Shown here: positions 8,610 to 17,415 of the stretch, one piece after another
Position numbering within the stretch: the stretch's first letter is position 1
Layout: every line of letters starts with the position of its first letter
Assembly (NCBI GenBank): GCA_024867545.1
Contig: JANFNE010000084.1
Coordinates: forward strand, 1 to 64,000
Origin: Phytopythium helicoides
Taxonomy: Eukaryota > Oomycota > Peronosporomycetes > Pythiales > Pythiaceae
Reading direction: 5' to 3'
DNA: 64,000 nucleotides
Program-made: the position numbers and the translations under genes
Notes under the pieces: generated by a model
What the model was told of the DNA's origin: nothing
The model's input: the letters and a program-made list of their open reading frames with translations, nothing else
The model's database searches: none

Positions 8610-10862
8610 TTAAGTTTCGATTTCTCCGTCCATGTTGTCCTCTGCATCCTCCTCCTCGATGTCGTAACCCGCGAACCAGTCTCGCTGCTGCTCGTCGTTG
8701 TCTTCCTCCTCACCAGGCGCCGCCTCCTCTCGCGATCCAATCACCTTCAGCTTTCCGTAGCTGAAATCCTTGCGATGTTGCTCATCCTCCGCAACACGTG
8801 CGAGGATCAGTGTGAGTAGCTCCTTTGGTACCTTGCTATCACCCGCCAACTTCATCACGATCACCAGAAAGTCCTGAACCAGTCGACCCGGCGTCCGCGC
8901 AGTTGGTAGAGAGGGTAGCTGGGGCATGTCTCCAAGCAGAAACGACCCGCGGAGATTCTTCAGCAAAGACACGAAATGCGGATCCGGGTGACTGGCGCCA
9001 CCGTTCCTGGCGAACGTGTAATACGCATAGAACTTCCTGACCGATGACTCCACAAGTTCACGCGGCCGCATGCCTAGCTCATCCAGTCCCAGATCCCCGA
9101 AGAGCTTGTCTAGGTTTGTAGAGAGCGACTCTAGCTCCACTTGGTCGAGCGCATCCTCCTCGTGCTCGGGCTCGACCTCCTCAGACTGCTTCTGCCCCTG
9201 CCCGGCAGACGCCGAGGCCAGTAGATCAGCCGTGAGGTCTGCGCGGAACTGCTCGTAGTCAGCCTTGAACTTGTCGAAGTACGTATGGTCTCGCGATACG
9301 AGGTGCTGCTTTGTCACTCCGCACTGCGAGCAAGAGTTCTCCACAAACACGTGCATGTCTTTAACCGGATAGCCGACTGTGTACAGCTCAAAGAACGAGT
9401 CACGAAGCATTTGCGCTCGTAGCTGGGCGGCAATGGCCTTGTCGTGCTTGCCGTCCACCTGCGACATCGACTTCTTGCAGAACACGCAAGAGAATGTATT
9501 GCCAGGAGCAGCACTCCACCGGTGGAGGCGCACAGACTTGTCCTTGTTCAGGCAGTACGCCATATCCAAGTGCTTCAACCTGAAGTCGTACTCGCGGCCG
9601 TTCTCCACCGGCAGGTCCAGCGCGGGGATGGCTCTTAGTTGCAGCAAACGCTTCCGCAACTCCTTCTCGCGCAAGCGAACAGACTGCAGTTCCGATGAGC
9701 TCAACGTCTTTGGCACACGGATCACACGAGCAGTGACATTCTCAGAGGAAGAGGAGGACGCTACTGGCACCACAAGAGAACTCTTCATGAACCGATAGGC
9801 GGTCACCAACAGCGCCTTGATCTTCGCTTCCGTGACGCCGATGCTCTTGAAGGCGGACTTCCCGCTTAAAAGCTTCAGACCCTCAGTCAGCTCGCGCTTC
9901 AGCGACGCGTCGCCGGCATCCTTGACCACGATCATGCCCGCCACACCATACACCTGTGCGATGTACCGCGCAAGCACGTCGATCTTGGAAAGCTCGCTCT
10001 TCTTCGCACGACGCACGTACAGCAGCACCCCCTCGCGCATGGCGTCCACCAGCAGCCGCACCAGGGCCTTATGGCCACCCACGATCGCAGACACTGCGTT
10101 GAATATGTCCTGCTCAAGAGGGTCCTCGGAGCGAGAGGAAGACTCAGTCGCAAGCTTGAAATTGGCCTGCACGATGTCGTTAGACACGCCAAGCTCGCCG
10201 CCGCACAGCCGGCAGTAGTAGGAAAACTGGGCCTCCGCCTCCTTCCTCTGGTTTATCACCTTGAACCGGTTGATGATTCGCTGCTGCGCGACGAACTCCT
10301 CCTGGCTTGCAGCGATCTCGTCGTGCAGGTCAACAGTGTGCTGACACACGATCGGGTACGCGCATTTCTTGCAGCGGTACATACTCTCCACGTTGGGCCC
10401 AGTCTCAAAGTCGATAAACTTCTTCAGCTCCTTGTACGAGTGCATGTGAGCCTGGTGCTCGCAGTCGTTGTGGAGCAAGGCCTCCTGCGCGTCGAGCTCC
10501 TTCTTCAGCAGCACTTGCACCTCCTCCTGCTCATGCTTGGGAAGCTTGTCGATCGAGAAACGAGTAAACTTACGAAACACGGCGCGGTGGTCCGCCGAGT
10601 CAAACAGGTACGCGTACCGCTCGCGGCAGATGCGCTCGGCGCGGGCAAGACGCAGCAGCTCGCTCACCTTTACGACGACGTTCTGGCGCACCTGGCGTCG
10701 CTGCTGCTTCACATACTCCAAATACTTGATCTGCTCATCCACCTCAGGGGAGCTGGCGCCAAGTAGCGCTATCTGGTCGTACAGCAGCCAGTTTCCAGTG
10801 CTGTGCAACACCTCGAATAGACTGCACACGTACTGATCACCCACAGCGCGGTCCAGGCACAC
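8610..10862 (-). CDS. Large zinc-ribbon protein, virus-like; C-terminal part (750 codons)
   Basis: A long frame with cysteine clusters spaced like zinc ribbons: CKKCAYPIVCQH (about residue 165), YYCRLCGGEL (about 215), CVFCKK (about 455) and CSQCG (about 510). A very acidic C terminus follows. Large proteins with such cysteine pairs occur across nucleocytoplasmic large DNA viruses; I cannot name the orthologue. The frame has no ATG in its first ~135 codons; the listed start is GTG and a TAG lies at 10905-10907. It therefore looks like the continuation of the frame at 10837-11541, with a frameshift between. The acidic tail contains DIEEEDAEDNMDGE. Coding quality is otherwise high, so the break may be recent or a sequence error. 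Confidence 0.65.
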   Translation of the reverse strand: MCLDRAVGDQYVCSLFEVLHSTGNWLLYDQIALLGASSPEVDEQIKYLEYVKQQRRQVRQNVVVKVSELLRLARAERICRERYAYLFDSADHRAVFRKFTRFSIDKLPKHEQEEVQVLLKKELDAQEALLHNDCEHQAHMHSYKELKKFIDFETGPNVESMYRCKKCAYPIVCQHTVDLHDEIAASQEEFVAQQRIINRFKVINQRKEAEAQFSYYCRLCGGELGVSNDIVQANFKLATESSSRSEDPLEQDIFNAVSAIVGGHKALVRLLVDAMREGVLLYVRRAKKSELSKIDVLARYIAQVYGVAGMIVVKDAGDASLKRELTEGLKLLSGKSAFKSIGVTEAKIKALLVTAYRFMKSSLVVPVASSSSSENVTARVIRVPKTLSSSELQSVRLREKELRKRLLQLRAIPALDLPVENGREYDFRLKHLDMAYCLNKDKSVRLHRWSAAPGNTFSCVFCKKSMSQVDGKHDKAIAAQLRAQMLRDSFFELYTVGYPVKDMHVFVENSCSQCGVTKQHLVSRDHTYFDKFKADYEQFRADLTADLLASASAGQGQKQSEEVEPEHEEDALDQVELESLSTNLDKLFGDLGLDELGMRPRELVESSVRKFYAYYTFARNGGASHPDPHFVSLLKNLRGSFLLGDMPQLPSLPTARTPGRLVQDFLVIVMKLAGDSKVPKELLTLILARVAEDEQHRKDFSYGKLKVIGSREEAAPGEEEDNDEQQRDWFAGYDIEEEDAEDNMDGEIET

Positions 10863-11541
10863 GTTCAGTCGGGCGATGATAGGAACCTCCGCGACGGGTG
10901 CGTGCTATGGGTCGCAAACGCGGTGGCTCGCGAGGTGGCCTCCGAGGTCGTGTCACCAGTACAGTTGTCATCTCGTCGAAGAGGCAGTCCGCCACCACAC
11001 GGTTGATCTGATTGAAGAGCACCGCATCCTCGTAGTGGGATGGGTCGATGATGAAGAGTGAGTCGTCGTTCACATGAGTGGTGATGTGCTCCAAGCTTCC
11101 GAGCGCAACCGATCGCGACGGAAAGGAGTTGTTCATGTACTTCTGGGGAAAGACAGCCAGAGGCAAGCGGTTTACCAGCACCTGAGGGAATGTGAAACCC
11201 AGCAGCCGGCACCTGTCGCCAATGGCGAGTGCAAACGGCCGAGCTGAAGACCTGGAGAGTAGAACTGCGTCGGTCGCGACCTGGCAGGTTATAGCAATGC
11301 CGCCCGTCGAACTGTCTAGTGGAGCGATCACCGGCGCAGCGTATAACAGTGTCTTCTTCAGACTGACAAGGTGTAGCTGCGCAGGACTGCGAAAGTGCTC
11401 GCGTGTGCTTTCGGCAAATGCGGCCTCTGCGATGGCTTGGATAGTAGAGCGGGAGTAGCCGTGCGCGCCAAGAAGGCTTGTCAACACGGCCACCGTTTCC
11501 AACAGGGAAGACTTGAGCTCTGTGACATAGGGTTCAGACAT
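10837..11541 (-). CDS. N-terminal part of the same large virus-like protein (about 200 good residues)
   Basis: ATG at 11541 (MSEPYVTELKSSLLET) has a TATA-like stretch (TTAATATACAAAAG on the minus strand) about 10-25 nt upstream. The first ~200 residues look like normal protein, ending near DCLFDEMTTVLV. After that the frame turns into Arg/Pro-rich sequence (about 10950 downward), which is typical of out-of-frame GC-rich DNA. The ATG-less zinc-ribbon frame begins where this one degrades, with an overlap at 10837-10862. The simplest reading is one gene of roughly 970 codons broken by a frameshift in about 10863-10960. Confidence 0.55.
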   Translation of the reverse strand: MSEPYVTELKSSLLETVAVLTSLLGAHGYSRSTIQAIAEAAFAESTREHFRSPAQLHLVSLKKTLLYAAPVIAPLDSSTGGIAITCQVATDAVLLSRSSARPFALAIGDRCRLLGFTFPQVLVNRLPLAVFPQKYMNNSFPSRSVALGSLEHITTHVNDDSLFIIDPSHYEDAVLFNQINRVVADCLFDEMTTVLVTRPRRPPREPPRLRPIARTRRGGSYHRPTERVPGPRCG

Positions 11542-11583
11542 CGTCAAAAACTTTTGTATATTAAGGGGGCACTGAAAATGCAA

Positions 11584-11850
11584 AGCGCATTTTGTCCGCG
11601 GTGTGGCACCTCGTGGATTTTGGCGAGCTCCTATCTGCGGTTATGGTAGAGCTACTGCTTGCAAATATGGCGTGTTGCTGCTCGCGGTGATGTCGGTGTG
11701 ACTGCTCAGCTCAGTGTGATCGCAGAGCTTGTGGACTTGGATGAGTTGCAGCGTGACTGACAACTCGGGCGATCGCAGAGTAGGGTGGAGTTTCGACCAA
11801 TCACATTGCATCGACAGGATTTTGATGCTTCCTCCCACACAGAAAGAACG
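11584..11850 (+). other. Upstream flank of ankyrin-kinase copy 1
   Basis: No gene. It holds short degenerate satellite-like phrases such as GTGTTGCTGCTCGCGGTGAT and CTCAGTGTGATCGCAGAG. These recur upstream of copies 2 and 3. The last ~50 bp before the ATG (ATCACATTGCATCGACAGGA) are nearly identical in all three copies. A TIR-like phrase, GGGGGCACTGAAAATGC, lies at about 11565-11581. Confidence 0.6.
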
Positions 11851-14800
11851 ATGGAAGATCTCCTACATGCTGCTGTGGAGCAGGGCGACCTCGCAGAGGT
11901 GAACAAGGCGCTCCAAGGCGCAGTAGACGTCAACGCCGATGACAAGGACTGCGAGTCTGCGATGATATTGGCGGCTGAGGGTGGCAACTGGGATGTGGTG
12001 CGGTATCTCGTGGAGAGAGGCGCGGACGTCAACGTCAAGGACAATGACGGCAACACTGCGATGGTGTGGGCTGCTTCTAGTGGCAAGTTGGATGTGGTGC
12101 GGTATCTCGTGGAGGAGAGAGGTGCGGACGTCAACGTCAAGAACAATGACGGGGACACTGTGCTGATGTGGGCTGCTGAGGGTGGCGAGTTGGATGTGGT
12201 GCGGTATCTCGTCGAGGAGAGAGGCGCGGACGTCAACGTCAAGAACAATAATGGCAACACTGCGATGATGTTGGCTGCTGAGGGTGGCGAGTTGGATGTG
12301 GTGCGGTATCTCGTGGAGGAGAGAGGCGCGGACGTCGACTTCCAGAATACGAATAATGAAACAGCGCTATACCAAGCGACCAAGAAGGGACACATTGCTA
12401 TTCGGAACTTCTTACTCAGGCACGTCTCATCCAGCGAAGGCGTGGTGAATGTGCAGTCATCTGTGGAATCACTGAAGTCGTTCTTAGCATCGAGAAGCTG
12501 GGCGATCTCTCCATTTGATATCGAACCGGTCGAGTACAACAACATCAAGACCATCGGAGGAGAGTATCGCGCAAGGTGGTTGGACGCCGATGTCGTTCTC
12601 AGACTGTTTGTCCCGGACGCATCGGCTTCTACGTTTGAGGCTGAAGTCACTACATGGCTTCAACTGCGACATCCAAACGTGATCAAGTTGTATGGAGCTT
12701 GTGATATTGGTCACTCGTTCTTCGTACTTGAGCATGCAAGCAATGGGTCGGTGGTGGAGTATCTTGCTGAGTGTAGGAAGAAAGGGGAAAGACAGACGCC
12801 ATGGAAGCTACTGCATCAAGCATCATTGGGCCTCGCGTATTTTCACGAGCGTGGAATCATCCATGGGAACTTGCGAAGCAGTAATGTGTTGGTTGGAAGC
12901 GATGGCGTGGCGAAGTTGTCTGATTTTGGTTTGAGCATGTCATCTCGAGACGGTTCTGAAGAAGTGGTATCAAGCAGAGCGGGGTTTGGCTCAGAGCTTT
13001 GGCAGGCTCCGGAGCAGATGACGGGTGAAAGAGCATCGTTAGCGGGAGATATATATTCTTTTGGTCTCTGCATTGTGGCGGCGTTAACCGGACAAGATCC
13101 ATGGGAAGAAGCTTTAGATGTTAAGTTAAACAAGCAAAAGTGGAATCCCAGGTGGTACTTCGTTAAGCCACTTAGGGATTACTCTCCTGCATTTCTCGAC
13201 AAAAACACCAGACTCCTGACATCTAGAATGTGCGCTCAAGATCCTAAGAAACGCGTGGCAGCAGCAGTAGTCGTTCGACTACTCGAGAAACTCGCTGCAA
13301 AGGAAGCCAGTGATCTCCGGGCACTGTCTCTTGATGATGATATCAAGAGTAGCGTGGATGAGTACAAGCACGGAGAACTGACTCAACTTTTAGCGACCAT
13401 TCGGGATCAAATATCGTCGCGGCATTCCCAGTACGAGTTCGTGCTACGTGAAATCGAAGCGATCCAGAAGCAACTCGCACAAGAAAGCCGGTCATTGAAG
13501 CTACTCGAAGCATATCGCTTGCTCCTCGTCGACTTGGACAGTGTTCTCCAGTCAGGATCACTTGGGAACCGCGTGGTCGCGTTGTCCTCGACCAGAGCGT
13601 ATGGCAGCAACTTGACTGTATTTAAACGTCGCATCGACGAGCTATGGATGGTACTTGATATCTCTCGACTTGATGACGAGGAACGAGAGCAACACTGGGA
13701 TATGCATCGCAAGAAGCAGCTCGAGTTGTTCGTGTCGGATGTATCACAGACGGTGGCAGTTCTGAGCGAGTTGGATGACAAAGAGGAGTGGACCACCTTG
13801 ATGACATTGCTGAAGTTGGAATTGGATACTCATGCGTCTAAGTACACTGAGCGTCAGCTCGAAGTGCTAAAGAAGGCGTACGATGATTGTTGTCAAGGCA
13901 AGTGGAAGAGCGTTGTGACGACTGTTCCTGCATGGTATCTGCCGTGGCACGAGCTTGTGATCAACCGGAGGGAGAAGCTCGGTGAGGGCGGATTTGGCGA
14001 TGTGTATAAAGCAAAATGGCTGGACTCGGAGGTGGTTGTGAAGGAGGTGAGGAAGCTTGCATCAACTTTCGCATCGACTGGGCCGCAGAGTGCGTCACAG
14101 TCTGAGCCAAAGACTGAAGTGAAGGGAGCCACTGACAATGTCGAATTCCGAAAAAAGAGGGAAGAACGCCGTAAGTTGTTTGAGCAAGAAGTGAACGTCT
14201 GGTTTGGACTGAGCCACCCGCACGTAATTCGTTTGTTTGGAGCATGCCATGTTGGAACGCCGTTCTTTGCATGTGAGTATGCTAGCGGCGGGTCGCTGGA
14301 CAAATACCTGCGGAAGCATCCTGAAGAGCTGTGGCCAAAACTCTTTGAAGCAGCCCTTGGTGTACAGTACCTGCATTCGCGTGGTATTATCCATGGAGAC
14401 CTCAAATGCAACAATATCATGATTGGTAACGACGGGGAGGCTAAGGTAACGGACTTTGGTCTGAGTTCGTTTGAGGAAGGAAGTGAAGGCAGGTTGAGTG
14501 GTGCATGGCAGTGGGTGGCGCCTGAGTGCATCGAGAGTGGTGCCTCGAAGCTATCGGTGGCATCGGATGTTTATTCATTGGGTATGTGCATCGTTGAAGC
14601 ATTTCGAGTGGTAGAGAAGGTTGAGGACGATGATCGTCCACCATATCCATGGTACGATAATGACAATGCTGTGGTCAAGGCCAAAGTGGTCAATCGGCGG
14701 GAGTTGCCATCGCATCCTCGGTTGTGCACGGATGAGCAATGGCAGCTAGTGCGCGCACGAGCCAGACAAACGAATCAAGATCAGCACTGTGGTGGACGAG

Positions 14801-15226
14801 CTTGCGATTCTTGCACGAGGCAATGTGGCTTGCGATGACGAAGAGGTTGAGCCGGAACCGTCAAAGGAGATCACAGAAATGAAGGACCTGTCAAAGGTGA
14901 TCGCTGAAATGAAGAACCAATGCAACCAATTCTTTGAGAGCGCTACATCACGCAATGGGAAGGTCCTGTGCCAAATTTACGCGTTGCTGTGGGAGCGACT
15001 GGCAGATCGGGCGGATGACACCGAGTTCCTCGGGTCTCTTATCAAACACGCTCGAAAGAATACGCTGACGCTTCAGGAGGAGAAAGGCACCCTGTTCGAG
15101 TTCACGGAGGCAGCACTGCGGGGATACGCATTGCATCGCAATCTGGACAAGGTGATTGAAGCGCAGAAGTGGGCGGCGGACAAAGTAGATTGGAGAGAGA
15201 AGTGTTGGAAGCTGCTGGGAAACTAG
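11851..15226 (+). pseudogene. Ankyrin-pseudokinase-kinase protein, copy 1 (frameshifted)
   Basis: From ATG 11851 (MEDLLHAAVEQGDL) there are four ankyrin repeats plus a degenerate fifth (to about residue 195). A first TKL-like kinase domain follows, with IGGEYRARW, Arg in place of the VAIK lysine (VVLRLF) and HGN instead of HRD (about 337), so it is probably inactive. After a helical linker of ~230 residues comes a second kinase domain. It has LGEGGFGDVYKAKW (about 710), VVVKEV, HGDLKCNN (about 847) and DFG, and is probably active. Compared with copies 2 and 3, 11 bp are missing near 14750, after DEQWQLV. The C-terminal ~145 residues therefore continue in another frame (14789-15226), and the in-frame product ends with junk at 14838. 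Intronless. Confidence 0.85.
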
Positions 15227-15283
15227 GTAATATCGCGATGTGATTAATACGACGGTGCCAATGTTCGTGGATATATCCAGTTC

Positions 15284-15587
15284 ATGACTGGGATCATCGA
15301 GCACGTTCTTCACATATTCAAGGAGGACGCTGATGCCAAGCGCATGGTTCTCGAGGTGGAAGCCAAATTTGTCTACAAGTGTGTTTGTTCGAATGGTGTG
15401 ATGGACTTTGTGATTCGGCGAGGAAAGAAGGTTGTGCATCGTCGAGGCCAAGGACGAGAAGTTCAACAAAGGTTCAGCGCAGAACGTGCTGGCAATGGAG
15501 GTGATCGCGGGCGTCAGTGAGGAGGAGAATGTACGCAGTGTGATGACAAACTTCATCGAATGGCAGTTCCAGATAGTGGGATGACTA
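15284..15587 (+). pseudogene. Fragment of a PD-(D/E)XK nuclease-like domain, frameshifted
   Basis: Frame 1 (from 15284) reads through VMDFVIRRGKKVV. A one-base shift near 15434 then continues it as IVEAKDEKFNKGSAQ and on to a TGA at about 15587. Asp, then Glu-x-Lys about ten residues later, then Gln is the spacing of restriction-endonuclease-fold nucleases, including the REase-like domains of oomycete Crinkler proteins. Both ends are missing and the frame is broken, so no function is expected. It abuts the 3' flank of ankyrin-kinase copy 1. Confidence 0.5.
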
Positions 15588-15621
15588 TAACGATCGCTGG
15601 TCGTCTTTACGCTGTCCTCGT

Positions 15622-17256
15622 CTAAATCACCTCATTGCATAGTGGGCACGCACGACGCACGCGCAACCAACTGCTTAAGCACTGAGGGTGAAACACGTGA
15701 TCGCATGGAGTGATCACAGTCTGCGCGGCCCATAACTTCTCGGTGCAGATCACGCAGTTGCTGATGCGGTCCTCCGTCTTTAGTCTCAGGAAACGGACAA
15801 ACTGGGAGCGCACCTTGAAGCCCAAGAGTCGCTTCGCGATCAGCTGACCCGCCGCCAGCAGGCGGTTCGTATGGCTCGCGAGCTCTGCGGCGTTGCTCCC
15901 GTCGGGTATCAGCTCCACGTTGCGCACGCACACGCTGGAGCAGCTACTCGGGAGGTTGCGCACAAGCACGATCCCGCAGTCCTGGAGCAACAGGTGATGT
16001 AAGAGAGACCCATCAAGCGAGAGGTTCAGATCAAGGCAACCCGCGATGGTCACGTGCTCCAAGTTGCTCAGCGGGAAGTCCAGCTCGTACAGTACGGAGC
16101 AGTCCTTGACCTGGAGCACCTTCACGCCGTACACCTCTCTCACCGACTCCAGATGCGAGCAGCTATCGACGATCAGCGTTTCAAGAATGTACAGGTTGAA
16201 CAAGAATGCGAGCTCGTGGCAGTTCTTCACCTGCAGAGTGTCGAGGCTGTACACGCTCCCGATCGTCTCTACGGTCGAGCAGTCGCGCACAATAAGCTTC
16301 TCCGCGTACCAGTCCGATATGTGGGTTACGTTGTTGTTGCCGATCAGCTCGATACTCAGCTTGGCGTGGCAGAACGGAGGCATACGATGCGGACGGAAGT
16401 CGACTGACTCGAACGAGAAGCAGTGTTCCAACACAAACTCCGTCGTGTACGAACTCATGCCTACCGCCGACAGCATCGGGCAGCGACTCAGCCGGATGGA
16501 CTGCGCGTTCAGCCGAGGCAGCGTTGACAGCCCGAAGCAGTAGCTAATGTTGATGGATCCAGCGAGCACACCAGCCACGATCGTCAGGCTGTTGCAGCGC
16601 GTCAGGACGATCGACTCCGCCGACCCGCCCAGCAGCTCGTTCAACCCGTCGCAGGCTGACACCGAGAGGCGGTTCGTCACGTGTACGTTGGTCAGCATTT
16701 GCAGTGCATGGCACTCCTCCACCTCCAGACTCTCCAGGTCAGTGGGAAGACCGTCTATCGTCTTGATGTCGCAGCTCCGCAAAGTGATGCGCTTCACAGA
16801 GCTGCCCACAAGCAGCTTGCCAAGGTGCAAGCCCTGCACGTCGATCAGAGTCAGTGAATGCAGCCGGGTGAACGCGCGGTTCAGGCAGAAGGAGAGCCAG
16901 CGCGCACGGAACTGCTCGATGGTGACAGTGGCCGCGTGGGGTGCGTACACATCGTTGATCTCTGGCGTGTTCTTGATGTACAGCGTCGAGGCACGCGGTA
17001 GGTGGATCGACTTTAGGGCCGTACAGGCTTCCAGACTCACAGTACTCACCGAGAAGGACTTGACCGAGCGCATCACCCCGTTGTCGCTCACAGTTAGACT
17101 GTGGAGCGCTGGGCAGTTGGAGATCTTGCGCACAAAGGTATCATTGAGTGCAAGAACAGACAGGACAGCGCAGTTGGTAATGGACTTTGCTCGCGTATCG
17201 TGCGAAATATTCAGCGAGGTGGTGCGCTTGCTGGAGAAGACTGTAAAGCCTCCCAT
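15622..17256 (-). CDS. Repeat protein with C-terminal RING-H2 finger, probable E3 ubiquitin ligase (544 aa)
   Basis: Residues ~20-450 are irregular ~20-residue repeats of the type (L/I)x(L/I)xxCxxL, like the cysteine-containing LRR/BspA-like repeats that form solenoids for protein binding. The last ~50 residues are a RING-H2 finger: CVICTEKLWAAQ, then CDHVFHPQCLSSWL, then CPLCNEVI. RING-H2 domains recruit E2 enzymes, so this should ubiquitinate whatever the repeats bind. ATG 17256 sits just downstream of a TATA-like CCTATAATATAGCC (minus strand), and the Fanzor transposon is inserted at the TA inside or next to that promoter. Intronless. A scrambled partial copy lies at 35290-35700. Giant viruses often carry repeat/RING proteins, so viral origin is plausible but unproven. 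Confidence 0.75.
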   Translation of the reverse strand: MGGFTVFSSKRTTSLNISHDTRAKSITNCAVLSVLALNDTFVRKISNCPALHSLTVSDNGVMRSVKSFSVSTVSLEACTALKSIHLPRASTLYIKNTPEINDVYAPHAATVTIEQFRARWLSFCLNRAFTRLHSLTLIDVQGLHLGKLLVGSSVKRITLRSCDIKTIDGLPTDLESLEVEECHALQMLTNVHVTNRLSVSACDGLNELLGGSAESIVLTRCNSLTIVAGVLAGSINISYCFGLSTLPRLNAQSIRLSRCPMLSAVGMSSYTTEFVLEHCFSFESVDFRPHRMPPFCHAKLSIELIGNNNVTHISDWYAEKLIVRDCSTVETIGSVYSLDTLQVKNCHELAFLFNLYILETLIVDSCSHLESVREVYGVKVLQVKDCSVLYELDFPLSNLEHVTIAGCLDLNLSLDGSLLHHLLLQDCGIVLVRNLPSSCSSVCVRNVELIPDGSNAAELASHTNRLLAAGQLIAKRLLGFKVRSQFVRFLRLKTEDRISNCVICTEKLWAAQTVITPCDHVFHPQCLSSWLRVRRACPLCNEVI

Positions 17257-17265
17257 GGCGATTGT

Positions 17266-17282
17266 CTGGCTATATTATAGGT
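17266..17282 (-). promoter_or_regulatory. TATA-like promoter of the repeat/RING gene, at the transposon junction
   Basis: On the minus strand ACCTATAATATAGCC precedes ATG 17256 by about 12 nt, matching the AT-rich stretches upstream of other genes in the island. The left end of the Fanzor transposon begins inside it (17278), so part of this promoter may be transposon sequence. Confidence 0.45.
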
Positions 17283-17301
17283 TGCACTGAGAATGCCCTA
17301 C
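17278..17301 (+). repeat. Left terminal inverted repeat of the Fanzor transposon
   Basis: TAGGTTGCACTGAGAATGCC starts right after TA at 17276-17277 and pairs with the right end at about 20762-20783. This end lies 120 bp beyond the Fanzor stop codon. Confidence 0.75.
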
Positions 17302-17415
17302 TGGTCTCTCTGTCTGCTGAATATGTGGATATGGGTGGCTACGCCTTCTCGCATCGCGTACGCTGCGAAGCTTTCCACCCACCTTTTTTTTAACTCGCTA
17401 GAACGGTTGTCCACG
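17278..17415 (-). ncRNA. Candidate Fanzor guide RNA scaffold (fRNA/omegaRNA region)
   Basis: In Fanzor and TnpB systems the guide RNA overlaps the 3' end of the nuclease ORF and runs to the transposon end, with the guide taken from flanking DNA. Here that interval is the last Fanzor codons to the left terminal repeat. It contains a strong stem around the perfect 8 bp palindrome GCGTACGC (about 17350), flanked by CGCA and TGCG. Forty bp around this stem recur with few changes at 24690-24731 (and its mirror), which suggests conservation beyond chance. Assignment is by analogy; ends are not defined. Confidence 0.45.
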
